NCBI RefSeq assembly: GCF_013177735.1
Contig: NZ_WOEZ01000070.1
Location: 1 to 62,639 of the forward strand
Source of the DNA: Paraburkholderia elongata
GTDB lineage: Bacteria > Pseudomonadota > Gammaproteobacteria > Burkholderiales > Burkholderiaceae
Reading direction: 5' to 3'
DNA length: 62,639 nt
Shown here: positions 46,842 to 55,107 of the stretch, one piece after another
How positions within the stretch are numbered: position 1 is the stretch's first letter
How the letters are laid out: the number at the start of each line of letters is the position of its first letter
The notes under the pieces: generated by a model
Told to the model about the DNA's origin: nothing
Databases searched by the model: none
What the model saw: only the letters and a program-made list of their open reading frames with translations
Made by a program: the position numbers and the translations under genes

Positions 46842-47582
46842 ATGCAGTTGTCAAAACGCCTTGCTGCCGAACTGTTCGGCACCTTCTGGCTCGTGCTCGG
46901 GGGCTGCGGCAGCGCCGTCCTCGCCGCTAACTTCGCCGGCCCGGTTCACGGTCTGGGCATCGGCTTCGTGGGCGTTGCGCTCGCGTTCGGCCTCACTGTC
47001 CTGACCATGGCTTATGCGATCGGCCACATCTCCGGCTGCCACCTGAATCCGGCGGTGAGCGTCGGCCTGACCGTCGCCGGCCGCTTTCCGGCTCGCGACC
47101 TGCTGCCGTACATCGTCGCGCAAGTGATCGGCGCGGTGCTGGGTGCGCTGGTGCTGTCGTTGATCGCCTCGGGCAAGCCAGGTTTCGACCTCGTCGCCAG
47201 CGGTTTCGCCAGCAACGGTTACGGTGAGCGCTCGCCGGGCCATTACACGCTCTCGGCCGCCTTCATTTGCGAAGTGGTAATGACCGGCTTCTTCCTGTTC
47301 GTCATCCTCGGCGCGACCGACAAGCATGCGCCGGCTGGTTTCGCGCCGATCGCCATTGGCCTGTGCCTAACGCTGATTCACCTGATCGCGATTCCGGTCA
47401 CCAACACGTCGGTCAACCCGGCGCGCTCGACCGGCCCGGCGCTGTTCGTTGGCGGCGCAGCGGTGGATCAGCTGTGGATGTTCTGGGTCGCACCGATTAT
47501 CGGCGCGGTGATCGCCGGCGTGCTGTATCCGTTCATCGCCGAAAGCCGCCGCGGCAATTCGCAGGAACTGGCGCTCGACTAA
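46842..47582 (+). CDS. aqpZ: Aquaporin Z
   Basis: Water channel of the inner membrane. 246 residues from ATG 46842 ([20 protein letters not shown]); an upstream in-frame start is ignored because the family begins here. Six membrane helices and both pore loops, HLNPAVSVG and [10 protein letters not shown], are intact; the arginine of the selectivity filter is in the second. A terminator follows. Confidence 0.95.
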   Translation: MQLSKRLAAELFGTFWLVLGGCGSAVLAANFAGPVHGLGIGFVGVALAFGLTVLTMAYAIGHISGCHLNPAVSVGLTVAGRFPARDLLPYIVAQVIGAVLGALVLSLIASGKPGFDLVASGFASNGYGERSPGHYTLSAAFICEVVMTGFFLFVILGATDKHAPAGFAPIAIGLCLTLIHLIAIPVTNTSVNPARSTGPALFVGGAAVDQLWMFWVAPIIGAVIAGVLYPFIAESRRGNSQELALD

Positions 47583-47593
47583 TCAGCGAGTGC

Positions 47594-47623
47594 GCCGGGT
47601 GTGCCGGGTGTGCCGGGTGTGCG
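47594..47623 (+). repeat. 9-bp tandem repeat after aqpZ
   Basis: Three and a third copies of GCCGGGTGT directly after the aqpZ stop, before the terminator hairpin. Probably slippage-prone; no function is apparent. Confidence 0.75.
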
Positions 47624-47637
47624 TATCCCAGGCAGTC

Positions 47638-47669
47638 AAAGCGGGCGCTACGGCGCCCGTTTTGTTTTT
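47638..47669 (+). terminator. Intrinsic terminator of aqpZ
   Basis: CGGGCGC/GCGCCCG stem with a short loop, followed by TTTTGTTTTT. Clear rho-independent terminator for aqpZ on the plus strand. Confidence 0.88.
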
Positions 47670-47755
47670 GTGCGCACGGTGCGAGCGGCCCAGTGGCCTG
47701 CCAAGGGCCCGCTGCTAGAATCGTGCGACTTCCCAAGCTCGCACAGGTACTACCG

Positions 47756-48451
47756 ATGACCCGTTTCCGCGGATTCCTGCATGGCGTCGCACTCTCCATC
47801 GGCGGTTTGTGTGCTGGCGTGCTGACGTTACCCGCAGCCCATGCTGCGGACAGCAATACCGAAACGCTCGTATTCGTGCGCCACGGCGAGAAACCCGCCA
47901 AGGGTTACGGCCAACTCAATTGCCAGGGGCTCAACCGTGCGCTGGCCTTGCCGGCAGTGATCGCCGCCAAGTTCGGCAAACCGGATGCGATCTATGCACC
48001 CGATCCCGGCCAGCAAAAGGACGACGGCGGCCATCCCTATTACTATATTCGGCCGCTTGCGACCATCGAGCCGACCGCCATTCAATTCCAGATGCCGGTG
48101 CAAACGCCGTACGGCTTCGCCCAAATCGACCAACTCGGCACGGCGCTCATCAATCCGTCCAATCGCAACAAGCTGATTGTCATTGCGTGGGAGCACAAGC
48201 TGATCGTGAAGTTGTTGCGCCAGATGATGAGCACACATGGAGGCAATGCCACCGATGTCCCCAATTGGCAAAGCGACGACTTCGACAGTATCTATATTGT
48301 TCGCCTCGACTGGCAAAACGGCACGGCCCACGCCAGTTTCAAGCTTGACCGGCAGGGACTGAACGGCCGCACTGCGGATTGCCCGTGCGCGGCGTTGCCC
48401 GGCGCCCCTTCTGTGGCTGCGGCGGGCGCTTCCGCGAGCTCCGCTGATTAA
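47756..48451 (+). CDS. Periplasmic histidine phosphatase family protein
   Basis: 231 residues from ATG 47756. A signal peptide ends at AHAAD. The RHG motif in VFVRHGEKP marks the histidine phosphatase superfamily. The second catalytic His is less obvious; IAWEHKLIV is a good candidate. The C-terminus is Ala/Ser-rich. Substrate unknown. Confidence 0.8.
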   Translation: MTRFRGFLHGVALSIGGLCAGVLTLPAAHAADSNTETLVFVRHGEKPAKGYGQLNCQGLNRALALPAVIAAKFGKPDAIYAPDPGQQKDDGGHPYYYIRPLATIEPTAIQFQMPVQTPYGFAQIDQLGTALINPSNRNKLIVIAWEHKLIVKLLRQMMSTHGGNATDVPNWQSDDFDSIYIVRLDWQNGTAHASFKLDRQGLNGRTADCPCAALPGAPSVAAAGASASSAD

Positions 48452-48500
48452 TCGGGTAATGCAGATGTAAGCCGCGAGTACGGGCGCGGCTGTCCGTTTT

Positions 48501-49322
48501 TCAGGACATCAGTTCGTCGTCGAGTGAGAAAAGTTTGCGCAGATGGCGCGCGACGCCCGCTTCGAAGTTGTTGCCGATGCGCGGCACGTCTGGCAGACGC
48601 GTGATGAGATCCGGATTGGCGTTGTTCATCATGAACGGATGGCCGGCTGTCTCCAGCAGGTCGATATCGTTCATGTTGTCGCCGAACGCCACGCATTGCG
48701 AGGCGGCGACGCCGAGGCGCTTGAGCACGATTTGCAACGCGCGCCCCTTCGATACATTCGACGTCATCACTTCCAGACAATCCGGCAGCGAATAGGTGAC
48801 GTATAGCGCGTCGCCGAATTCGCGCGCCAGGTTGGCCGAGATTTGCGCGAGATCGGCGGGCTCACCGATGTAAAGGACCTTCGCGATGTCGAGGCCGTCG
48901 TGCTTCGGCAGATCGGTTACCTCGTAGGTGAAGCCGGAATCCTGATGGAATTTCAGCAGGTCCGGTGCATCCCGGTCGATCAACCACGCCTGGTCGGCGA
49001 ACAGGTTGACGATCACACGGCCATGCGCGCCGGTGATTTCAGGCAGCACCAGTCGCTGCACGATGGCGGGAGGCAGATCATTGGCGTGGATCACGGTGTT
49101 GTCTGGCGCGTGAATGCGCGCGCCGTTCGACGTGATCAGATACGAGTTGATGCCCAGCAGGTCGCGAATGCTTGCGACGTCGCAGTAGTGGCGCCCCGTC
49201 GCGATCACGAAGTGCAGCCCGTCGCTTTCCAGTTTACGCACGGTGGCGATCGTGAACGGGTCCACCTGGTGATCGGCGTTGAGCAGCGTGCCGTCGAGAT
49301 CCGTGGCAATGACTTTGTACAT
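48501..49322 (-). CDS. Cof-type HAD phosphatase
   Basis: 273 residues. HAD motif I DLDGTLLNADHQ at residues 8-19, motif II in LITSNGARI, motif III Lys in VSKGRALQI and motif IV GDNMNDIDLLETAG, with the large C2 cap typical of Cof/YidA sugar-phosphate phosphatases. Substrate not determinable. The next gene upstream on this strand is a sugar kinase. Confidence 0.9.
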   Translation of the reverse strand: MYKVIATDLDGTLLNADHQVDPFTIATVRKLESDGLHFVIATGRHYCDVASIRDLLGINSYLITSNGARIHAPDNTVIHANDLPPAIVQRLVLPEITGAHGRVIVNLFADQAWLIDRDAPDLLKFHQDSGFTYEVTDLPKHDGLDIAKVLYIGEPADLAQISANLAREFGDALYVTYSLPDCLEVMTSNVSKGRALQIVLKRLGVAASQCVAFGDNMNDIDLLETAGHPFMMNNANPDLITRLPDVPRIGNNFEAGVARHLRKLFSLDDELMS

Positions 49323-49411
49323 AGTGTGAGCAGCCGGGCAGCGTCAAAGATCGCATTTTACCGTTGCGCGCCGGATCCGCGAGATCGCACCCGGCGCGCA
49401 CCCGGCGACTC

Positions 49412-50293
49412 TCAACCGGCGACGCGAACCGCTTCGCGCTGCGCCAACTGCAAACCGCCGTGTGCCGAGTCCGCCAACGGCTCGCGCAAGCGAGCCTGAT
49501 AAATCTGCGGCACGTACTCGCGCAAGGGTGCGCCGAGGCCGCCGCACAGCGCGACTGGCAGGGTCGCCGAAGGGTCGAGCGCGGCAATCATCTTGCCCAC
49601 TTCCACGCCGGCTTCGCCAAGCAAACGCGCGGCGAACGGATGCGTGCGATGCGCGATGACGATCGGCGCGAGCCTTGCATAAGCCGTCTGATTGGCTTCG
49701 CACAGCCAGACCACGAGGCTGTCGCGGTCATGCGCACCGGTATGGGAGAGCAGCGCCTGCGCCAGATCGTCGTGGGGCACACGCCCATCGAGCGCCTGCT
49801 GGGCGTGCACGATGGCCCGCAGCCCGAGCCAGGCGCCGCTCGCTTCGTCGCCCGACGGGTAACCGAAGCCGCCAGAGGTTCGGCATTCGCCGTTGCCGTC
49901 AAGCGCGGCCGCCTGACTGCCGGTGCCAAGCGCGACGACCACGCCGGGAGCACCGCCGTGCGCGCCAAGCAAGGTGGTGTACACATCGCTTTCCACCGCG
50001 AGCCCGGCGACCGCTGGCGCCTGCGCGCGAAACGCGGCCAACCAGTCGCGATTATTGACCCCCGCCAACCCGCAGCCGAGTACGCAGCGCGACCAGTCCA
50101 GCCGCACGCCGGCACGTGCAAATGCGTCGGCGCAGCCGGCTCCGATGGCCTGCCACGCGCGCTCCACACCGAGGCCCAGACCCGACGGCCCGCTCGCCGC
50201 CTGCGCCAGTTCGCGGCCCTGTGAGTCGCCGAGTGCGACGCGCGTACCGCTGCCGCCGCCGTCAATGCCGATCAGAAAGAGGTCTTTATTCAT
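49412..50293 (-). CDS. BadF/BadG-type sugar kinase (N-acetylglucosamine kinase-like)
   Basis: 293 residues with the actin-like ATPase phosphate 1 motif GIDGGGSGTRVALGD near the N-terminus, PHOSPHATE 2-like VALGTGSQAA and the GGFGYPSGDEASGAWLG loop common in bacterial GlcNAc/glucosamine kinases. It may recycle amino sugars with the neighbouring HAD phosphatase, from which it is separated by 89 bp; that link is inference. Confidence 0.83.
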   Translation of the reverse strand: MNKDLFLIGIDGGGSGTRVALGDSQGRELAQAASGPSGLGLGVERAWQAIGAGCADAFARAGVRLDWSRCVLGCGLAGVNNRDWLAAFRAQAPAVAGLAVESDVYTTLLGAHGGAPGVVVALGTGSQAAALDGNGECRTSGGFGYPSGDEASGAWLGLRAIVHAQQALDGRVPHDDLAQALLSHTGAHDRDSLVVWLCEANQTAYARLAPIVIAHRTHPFAARLLGEAGVEVGKMIAALDPSATLPVALCGGLGAPLREYVPQIYQARLREPLADSAHGGLQLAQREAVRVAG

Positions 50294-50433
50294 CGAATCG
50301 AGTGAGTTCAGGTGGTGAATAACGCATAGCGTGGCAGGTCAGTTTCAATCCGGCAATCGGCCGAATGGCCAGCTTGCAGCACGCACGGCTTCCGCTATGC
50401 TGACGGGCGACATGACAACGCGGGAGCGCGAAA

Positions 50434-51030
50434 GTGACACAGCGATGCAACTGGGTATCGAGCGAAGCGCTCGCACACTACCACGACACCGAATGGGGCG
50501 TGCCCTCGCGCGACGATCAGCATTTGTTCGAAATGCTTGTGCTGGAAGGTGCGCAGGCTGGTTTGTCATGGTCGACGATTCTCAACAAACGGACCGGCTA
50601 TCGCCGCGCATTCGCCGACTTCGATATCGACAAGGTAGCGCGCTTTACGCCCAAACACGTCGATGCGCTGGTGCTGGACGAAAGTATTGTGCGCCATCGC
50701 GGCAAGATCGAGTCGGCGATTACCAACGCGCGCGCCGTGCAGCAGATTCAGGCTGAGCACGGCTCGCTCGCCAACTTCGTATGGTCGTTCGTCGATCAGA
50801 CGCCGATCCAGAACGATTGGGCATCGTATAAGCAGGCGCCGGCATCCACCGAAATTTCGGACGCGCTCAGCAAGGGGCTGAAGCGCTACGGCTGCAAGTT
50901 CGTCGGCTCGACGATTTGCTACGCGTTCATGCAGGCGGTCGGTATGGTGAACGACCACGAGGCGAGCTGCATGTGCCGCGCGCGATGCGCGGCGCTCGGC
51001 AAGAAAGGACGTAATCGCAAAGCGGGCTGA
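50434..51030 (+). CDS. tag: DNA-3-methyladenine glycosylase I
   Basis: Removes 3-methyladenine from DNA. 198 residues from GTG 50434, with GGGAG seven bases upstream. Family features: RCNWVSSEALAHYHDTEWGVP at the N-terminus (residues 4-24), LEGAQAGLSWSTILNKR (helix-hairpin region), KRYGCKFVGSTICYAFMQAVGMVNDH, and the zinc-binding Cys/His residues at both ends. Confidence 0.95.
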   Translation: MTQRCNWVSSEALAHYHDTEWGVPSRDDQHLFEMLVLEGAQAGLSWSTILNKRTGYRRAFADFDIDKVARFTPKHVDALVLDESIVRHRGKIESAITNARAVQQIQAEHGSLANFVWSFVDQTPIQNDWASYKQAPASTEISDALSKGLKRYGCKFVGSTICYAFMQAVGMVNDHEASCMCRARCAALGKKGRNRKAG

Positions 51031-51206
51031 CGTGGCGGTGGGGTCACCGGAAAAGAAAGGGCAAACGAGCGGCGAACGAGCCAAACACGCGAATTGAAGG
51101 CTTTTCGCTGTGCTAGTCCGGGTTTCGCTATTTGGCGCGTGTCCGATACTGCCTTTCATGCGCTCGAACAACGAATAACCGCTGCGTAACGCGTGGGAGA
51201 CCAACC

Positions 51207-51632
51207 ATGAAAAGCCTTAGCTTCCTGACGCATCAGGAGATTTTCGATCAAGCCGTAGACCATCTGCTCAGCCAGCAGCGCGCTGCCTTGCTGCCGCGCG
51301 GAGGCGGTGCTTACCGCGGCTACTGCGGCGGCTGCCCGGTCGGCAGCTTCATCAAGCCGCGCGACTACATGACCGCGATGGAAGGCGTTCCGGTGCGCTA
51401 CATCGGCAGAGCGCCCGCCGAGGTGCCCGCTTACATGGATGCGGGCGTATCTGCGCTTAAAAAGGCGCTCCTGCGCGCCAACCTCAATGTGTACGACCCG
51501 GCCACCGTCACTCTGCTTAGTTGCCTGCAAAACGTGCACGACGTGTTCGGCACGTGGGAATGGCATGAGCGTCTGAGTTCGATTGCCCGGCAATTCGGCC
51601 TTTCTGCGGAGCGCCTGAAGAGCGCCGCGTAA
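51207..51632 (+). CDS. Hypothetical protein
   Basis: 141 residues from ATG 51207, with GGGAGACC upstream. No membrane segment or signal. A Gly/Cys cluster GAYRGYCGGCPVGSFIKPRDY stands out (residues 31-51), and the C-terminus has LQNVHDVFGTWEWHERL. I recognise no family. Codon use matches neighbours, so it is probably real. Confidence 0.75.
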   Translation: MKSLSFLTHQEIFDQAVDHLLSQQRAALLPRGGGAYRGYCGGCPVGSFIKPRDYMTAMEGVPVRYIGRAPAEVPAYMDAGVSALKKALLRANLNVYDPATVTLLSCLQNVHDVFGTWEWHERLSSIARQFGLSAERLKSAA

Positions 51633-51687
51633 CGCGCGTCCGTGTAGCCGCAAAAGCCCAATGCAAGCGGTACCCCAAAAAATCGGT

Positions 51688-51739
51688 ACCCCAAAAACAA
51701 AACGGCGATGTGGCTTCTTTCGAAGCTCACACCGCCGTT
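51688..51739 (-). terminator. Intrinsic terminator of rpsU
   Basis: On the minus strand an imperfect stem (AACGGCGGTGTGAGCTTC with its partner, GAAA-type loop) is followed by TTTTGTTTTT. It lies just downstream of rpsU. A direct repeat CGGTACCCCAAAAA occurs twice at 51668-51695. Confidence 0.8.
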
Positions 51740-51759
51740 CGGCGTGCGAAAAAACGTGC

Positions 51760-51972
51760 TTAGTGCAGCTTTTTCGGCAGCATCTGGCTGCGCAGGCGCT
51801 TGTGCAGGCGCTTCACAGCAGCAGCCTTCTTGCGCTTACGTGCCGTGGTCGGCTTTTCGTACGATTGGCGCTCACGCAGTTCAGCGATCAGGCCATTCTT
51901 TTCGATTGCGCGACGAAAGCGGCGAATCGCCACTTCGAACGGCTCGTTTTCTTTCAGAAGAATCGTCGTCAT
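51760..51972 (-). CDS. rpsU: 30S ribosomal protein S21
   Basis: 70 residues, exactly the family size: [39 protein letters not shown] and a basic C-terminus [15 protein letters not shown]. Single gene with its own terminator. Confidence 0.97.
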   Translation of the reverse strand: MTTILLKENEPFEVAIRRFRRAIEKNGLIAELRERQSYEKPTTARKRKKAAAVKRLHKRLRSQMLPKKLH

Positions 51973-52330
51973 GTAATTCCTAACTCAATCACTTGATAGG
52001 GGTAAATTGCGTGGCGGAATACCGCTCACGCGCCGGCCCTCCGGTCGTTTCGATTCATGGCCAGTAACAGGCAAACGCGGGTAGAACCCGGCCAAACCAC
52101 GAATGAAGCGAGAGGCATAACGGCCACGGAGGCCGGAAAAGAGAGGTGGGGAGTTCACCGCGGAACGCGGACAGACGTAATGCCGAAGCCGCGTCTGTTG
52201 CCGTTTCGCCAACCTTTCATCAATGAAAAACATTGACGAAACAGGCAAAGATCTCAATTCACTCCCGATGATATCAGGAAACTCCCCATCCTACCAGGGG
52301 TTTAGCGACCGCGCCAGGTCCCGTGGGCGA
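51973..52330. other. Intergenic region upstream of rpsU
   Basis: 358 bp carrying the presumed rpsU promoter on the minus strand. No gene, repeat or clear hairpin is identified. Short open frames show no family. Confidence 0.45.
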
Positions 52331-53271
52331 TCAGGCACTCGCCTCATCCAGTTCGCGGATATCGGCGCCGGTCAGTACCAGGTGAACGGCGGCGGCGAGG
52401 CTTTTGAGCTGCTCGATCGAGGTCGCGCTGGCAATTGGGGCCGTTACACTCGGACGGGCGATCAGCCATGCCAGTGCGACGGTGGCCGGCGTGCTGCCGT
52501 GCCGCTCGGCGACCCGGTCGAGCGCGTCTAGAATCCGCAAACCGCGCTCGTTCAGATACTTCTCGACCCGGCGCCGCGCGCCTTGTTGACCAGATCAACC
52601 TGCGAACGGTACTTGCCGGACAGAAAGCCGCTTGCAAGACTCCAGTACACCACCACGCTGAGCTGATTGGCGAGCGCCACCGGCTCGATGTCACGCTCAT
52701 ACTCCGCGCGGTCGTACAGGTTGTACTCCGGCTGCAGTAATTGGTACTCGGGCAGCCCGTGCTGGCGGGACACGGCGAGCGCTTCCTCGACGCGCGCGCC
52801 ACTGTAGTTCGACGCGCCGATCACCCGTACCTTGCCCACCTCGATCAGCCTCTGATAGGCGCCAAGCGTTTCGGCCAAAGGCGTTTCGGTGTCGTCGTCG
52901 TGAGAAAAATAGACATCGATGTAATCGGTTTGCAAGCGCCGCAGCGAATCTTCGACTGCCGCCTGAATGTTCGCCGCAGACAAGCCCTTGCGCTGCGGGT
53001 GCTTGGAAACCTTGGTGGCGAGCACGATCCTGTCGCGCTTGCCGCTCTGCCTGAACCACTTGCCGATGATGGTTTCCGATTCACCACCCTGGTTGCCCGG
53101 CGCCCACGCGGAATAGACATCGGCGGTATCGATGAAGTTGAGCCCCGCGTCGACAAATGCATCCAGGATAGAAAACGAGGTGGTTTCATCAGCGGTCCAG
53201 CCAAATACATTGCCACCGAACATAAGCGGCGCGACCTCCAATTTGGAACGTCCAATCCGGCGCTTTTGCAT
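52331..53271 (-). pseudogene. Aldo/keto reductase, frameshifted
   Basis: The N-terminal part (ATG 53271, good GGAG upstream) has FIDTADVYSAW, the catalytic-type Lys in LATKVSKHP, the YIDVYFSHDDD strand and NPEYNL-like QPEYNLYDRAEY. It runs to ARGAGSRSI and stops near 52552. The expected continuation EKYLNERGLRILDALDRVA resumes in another frame and ends at 52331 in the normal ELDEASA tail. Adding one base to the C-run at 52567-52569 restores the frame. So it is a single-base loss in a homopolymer: a real pseudogene or a sequencing error. Confidence 0.85.
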
Positions 53272-53424
53272 GATTTCTCCAGGGTTTGCCACAAGAGAAA
53301 AAGAGAATACGCCGTCTTTTCGATACCTGCAGTGGATCTCCCGAACAAGGCTGCAAGCGGCTCACGGGCGAGCGGCGCCCCAATCGACCCGAAAAACAAT
53401 TGGGTCGCTATTGCACAAAGTCCC

Positions 53425-53451
53425 TCAAGTTTTTTTTAGACGAGCCGTCAA
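53425..53451 (+). promoter_or_regulatory. FliA (sigma-28) promoter of fliC
   Basis: TCAAGTTT, 11 bases, then GCCGTCAA, close to the sigma-28 consensus, 88 bp upstream of the fliC ATG. The spacer includes a run of T. Flagellin is the classic FliA target. Confidence 0.85.
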
Positions 53452-53538
53452 CCTTCACTGAGGCGGCCAGCAATGAACGAGTGCTTCCGCCGATGCCAAT
53501 GTGGCGTTTTGGGCTCAAGGCTTATTTAGGAGATTTTC

Positions 53539-54960
53539 ATGCTCGGAATCAATAGCAACATCAACTCGCTGGTTGCACAGCAAAACCTTAACGGCTCGCA
53601 AAGCGCCCTCTCGCAAGCCATCACGCGCCTGTCGTCGGGCAAGCGCATCAACAGCGCGGCTGACGACGCAGCAGGTCTGGCAATCTCGACCGGCATGCAA
53701 ACGCAGATCAACGGCCTGAATCAGGGCGTGTCGAATGCGAATAACGGCGTGTCGATGATCCAGACGGCATCGAGCGGTCTTGCACAGATCACGTCGAGCC
53801 TGCAACGTATTCGCCAACTGGCGGTGCAGGCATCGAGCGGTGGCTTGACGGCCGACAACCAGGCCGCGCTGCAGCAGGAAGTGGCACAGCAGATCTCCGA
53901 AGTGAACCGGATCGCGTCGCAGACGCAGTTCAACGGCCAGAACATTCTGGACGGTTCGGCAGGCAGCGTGTCGTTCCAGGTCGGCGCAAACGTCGGCCAG
54001 ACGGTCAGCCTGAACCTGACGCAAAGCCTGTCCTCCTCGTCGCTCGGCGGCGGCAAGGTACAGGCAGGTGCCACCCTTGGCTCGATCGCTGTGTCGGTGG
54101 ATTCGAGCGGCGCAGCATGGGTCAACGGTACCAGCACAGGCAATGAGATCACCCAGATCAACGTGCTGTCCAATGGCAACGGTGGGTACACGTTCACCGA
54201 TCAGAACAACCAAGCGCTTTCAACGGCCGCAGGTGGCGCTGTCCAGACGCTGTTTGGCGCAACACCGACCGTCGGCACGCTCACTGCAACCACCACTGGC
54301 GCGTTGAATCCGGCGACGGAACTGACTGCCATTAACACCAACAACGTTGCCGGCGTAACCGCAGGTACGGTGCTGGGTACGATTGGTGGTATCAGTGTCA
54401 ACCCGACGACCGGCGCGAACATCGCAGGCGCCAGCCCGGCGAACGCGATCACGTCGATTACGGCGAAATCGGATGGTAGCGGTAACGTTGTCTTCTTTGA
54501 TCAGAACGGCAGCCAGTTGTCGTCCGCAGCGACTGCCGCCATCTTCGGCACGTCCGGCAACAAGGGTACCGCCGCGACGGCTACGGTCGCTTTCGCAGGG
54601 GCGCCGGCCAGCAACTTCGGCACGATCTCGGCCAACAACGCGCCGCCGACGGTGTCGAACATCAACATCAGCACGACCAGCGGCGCGAACCAGGCGATGG
54701 AAGCCATCGACAACGCGTTGACCACGGTCAACAACATCCAGGCAACGCTGGGTGCGGCACAAAACCGCTTCACGGCCATCTCGACGACTCAGCAAGCCCA
54801 GTCGACCGACCTGGCAGGGGCGCAATCCCAAATCCAGGACGCCAACTTCGCACAAGAAACGGCGAACCTGAGCAAGGCGCAGGTGCTGCAACAAGCGGGT
54901 ATCTCGGTGCTGGCACAGGCCAACTCGCTGCCGCAGCAAGTTCTGAAACTCCTGCAATAA
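53539..54960 (+). CDS. fliC: Flagellin FliC
   Basis: Filament subunit, 473 residues. Conserved D0/D1 at both ends: MLGINSNINSLVAQQNL, TRLSSGKRINSAADDAAGLA and ISTGMQTQINGL at the N-terminus; AISTTQQAQSTDLAGAQSQI and ISVLAQANSLPQQVLKLLQ at the C-terminus. The middle (about 170-390) is Thr/Ser/Ala/Gly-rich and surface exposed, a likely target for O-linked modification given the genes that follow. AGGAGATTTTC precedes the ATG. Confidence 0.97.
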   Translation: MLGINSNINSLVAQQNLNGSQSALSQAITRLSSGKRINSAADDAAGLAISTGMQTQINGLNQGVSNANNGVSMIQTASSGLAQITSSLQRIRQLAVQASSGGLTADNQAALQQEVAQQISEVNRIASQTQFNGQNILDGSAGSVSFQVGANVGQTVSLNLTQSLSSSSLGGGKVQAGATLGSIAVSVDSSGAAWVNGTSTGNEITQINVLSNGNGGYTFTDQNNQALSTAAGGAVQTLFGATPTVGTLTATTTGALNPATELTAINTNNVAGVTAGTVLGTIGGISVNPTTGANIAGASPANAITSITAKSDGSGNVVFFDQNGSQLSSAATAAIFGTSGNKGTAATATVAFAGAPASNFGTISANNAPPTVSNINISTTSGANQAMEAIDNALTTVNNIQATLGAAQNRFTAISTTQQAQSTDLAGAQSQIQDANFAQETANLSKAQVLQQAGISVLAQANSLPQQVLKLLQ

Positions 54961-54977
54961 GGCTTCACGTAGTAACG

Positions 54978-55049
54978 GCATACGCGTCGAGCGCATAGTG
55001 CGACGCGTATGCGATAGTTTCGGTTTTGCGGGAGGCTCAGCCTCCCGCA
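54978..55049 (+). terminator. Two hairpins after fliC
   Basis: First, GCATACGCGTCG at 54978-54989 pairs perfectly (12 bp) with 55001-55012 around an 11-base loop, followed by GATAGTTTCGGTTTT. Second, a perfect 10-bp stem TGCGGGAGGC/GCCTCCCGCA at 55027-55049 with a TCA loop. Together they probably terminate or stabilise the very abundant fliC mRNA; neither has a long T tract. Confidence 0.7.
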
Positions 55050-55107
55050 CTGCGTTCTGAACCAACACCCTAAGCTTGACTGACTCACCGACGCACGGAG
55101 CCGCTCC

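Noticed and set aside
47267..47755. Upstream extension of the histidine phosphatase frame through aqpZ
   Set aside because: It is an out-of-frame shadow of aqpZ and its terminator; the signal peptide starts at 47756.
55060..55107. FliA promoter for fliD (TAAGCTTG with ACCGACGC)
   Set aside because: The spacing is wrong and the -10 lacks GCCG; fliD is more likely served by readthrough from fliC or a class II promoter.
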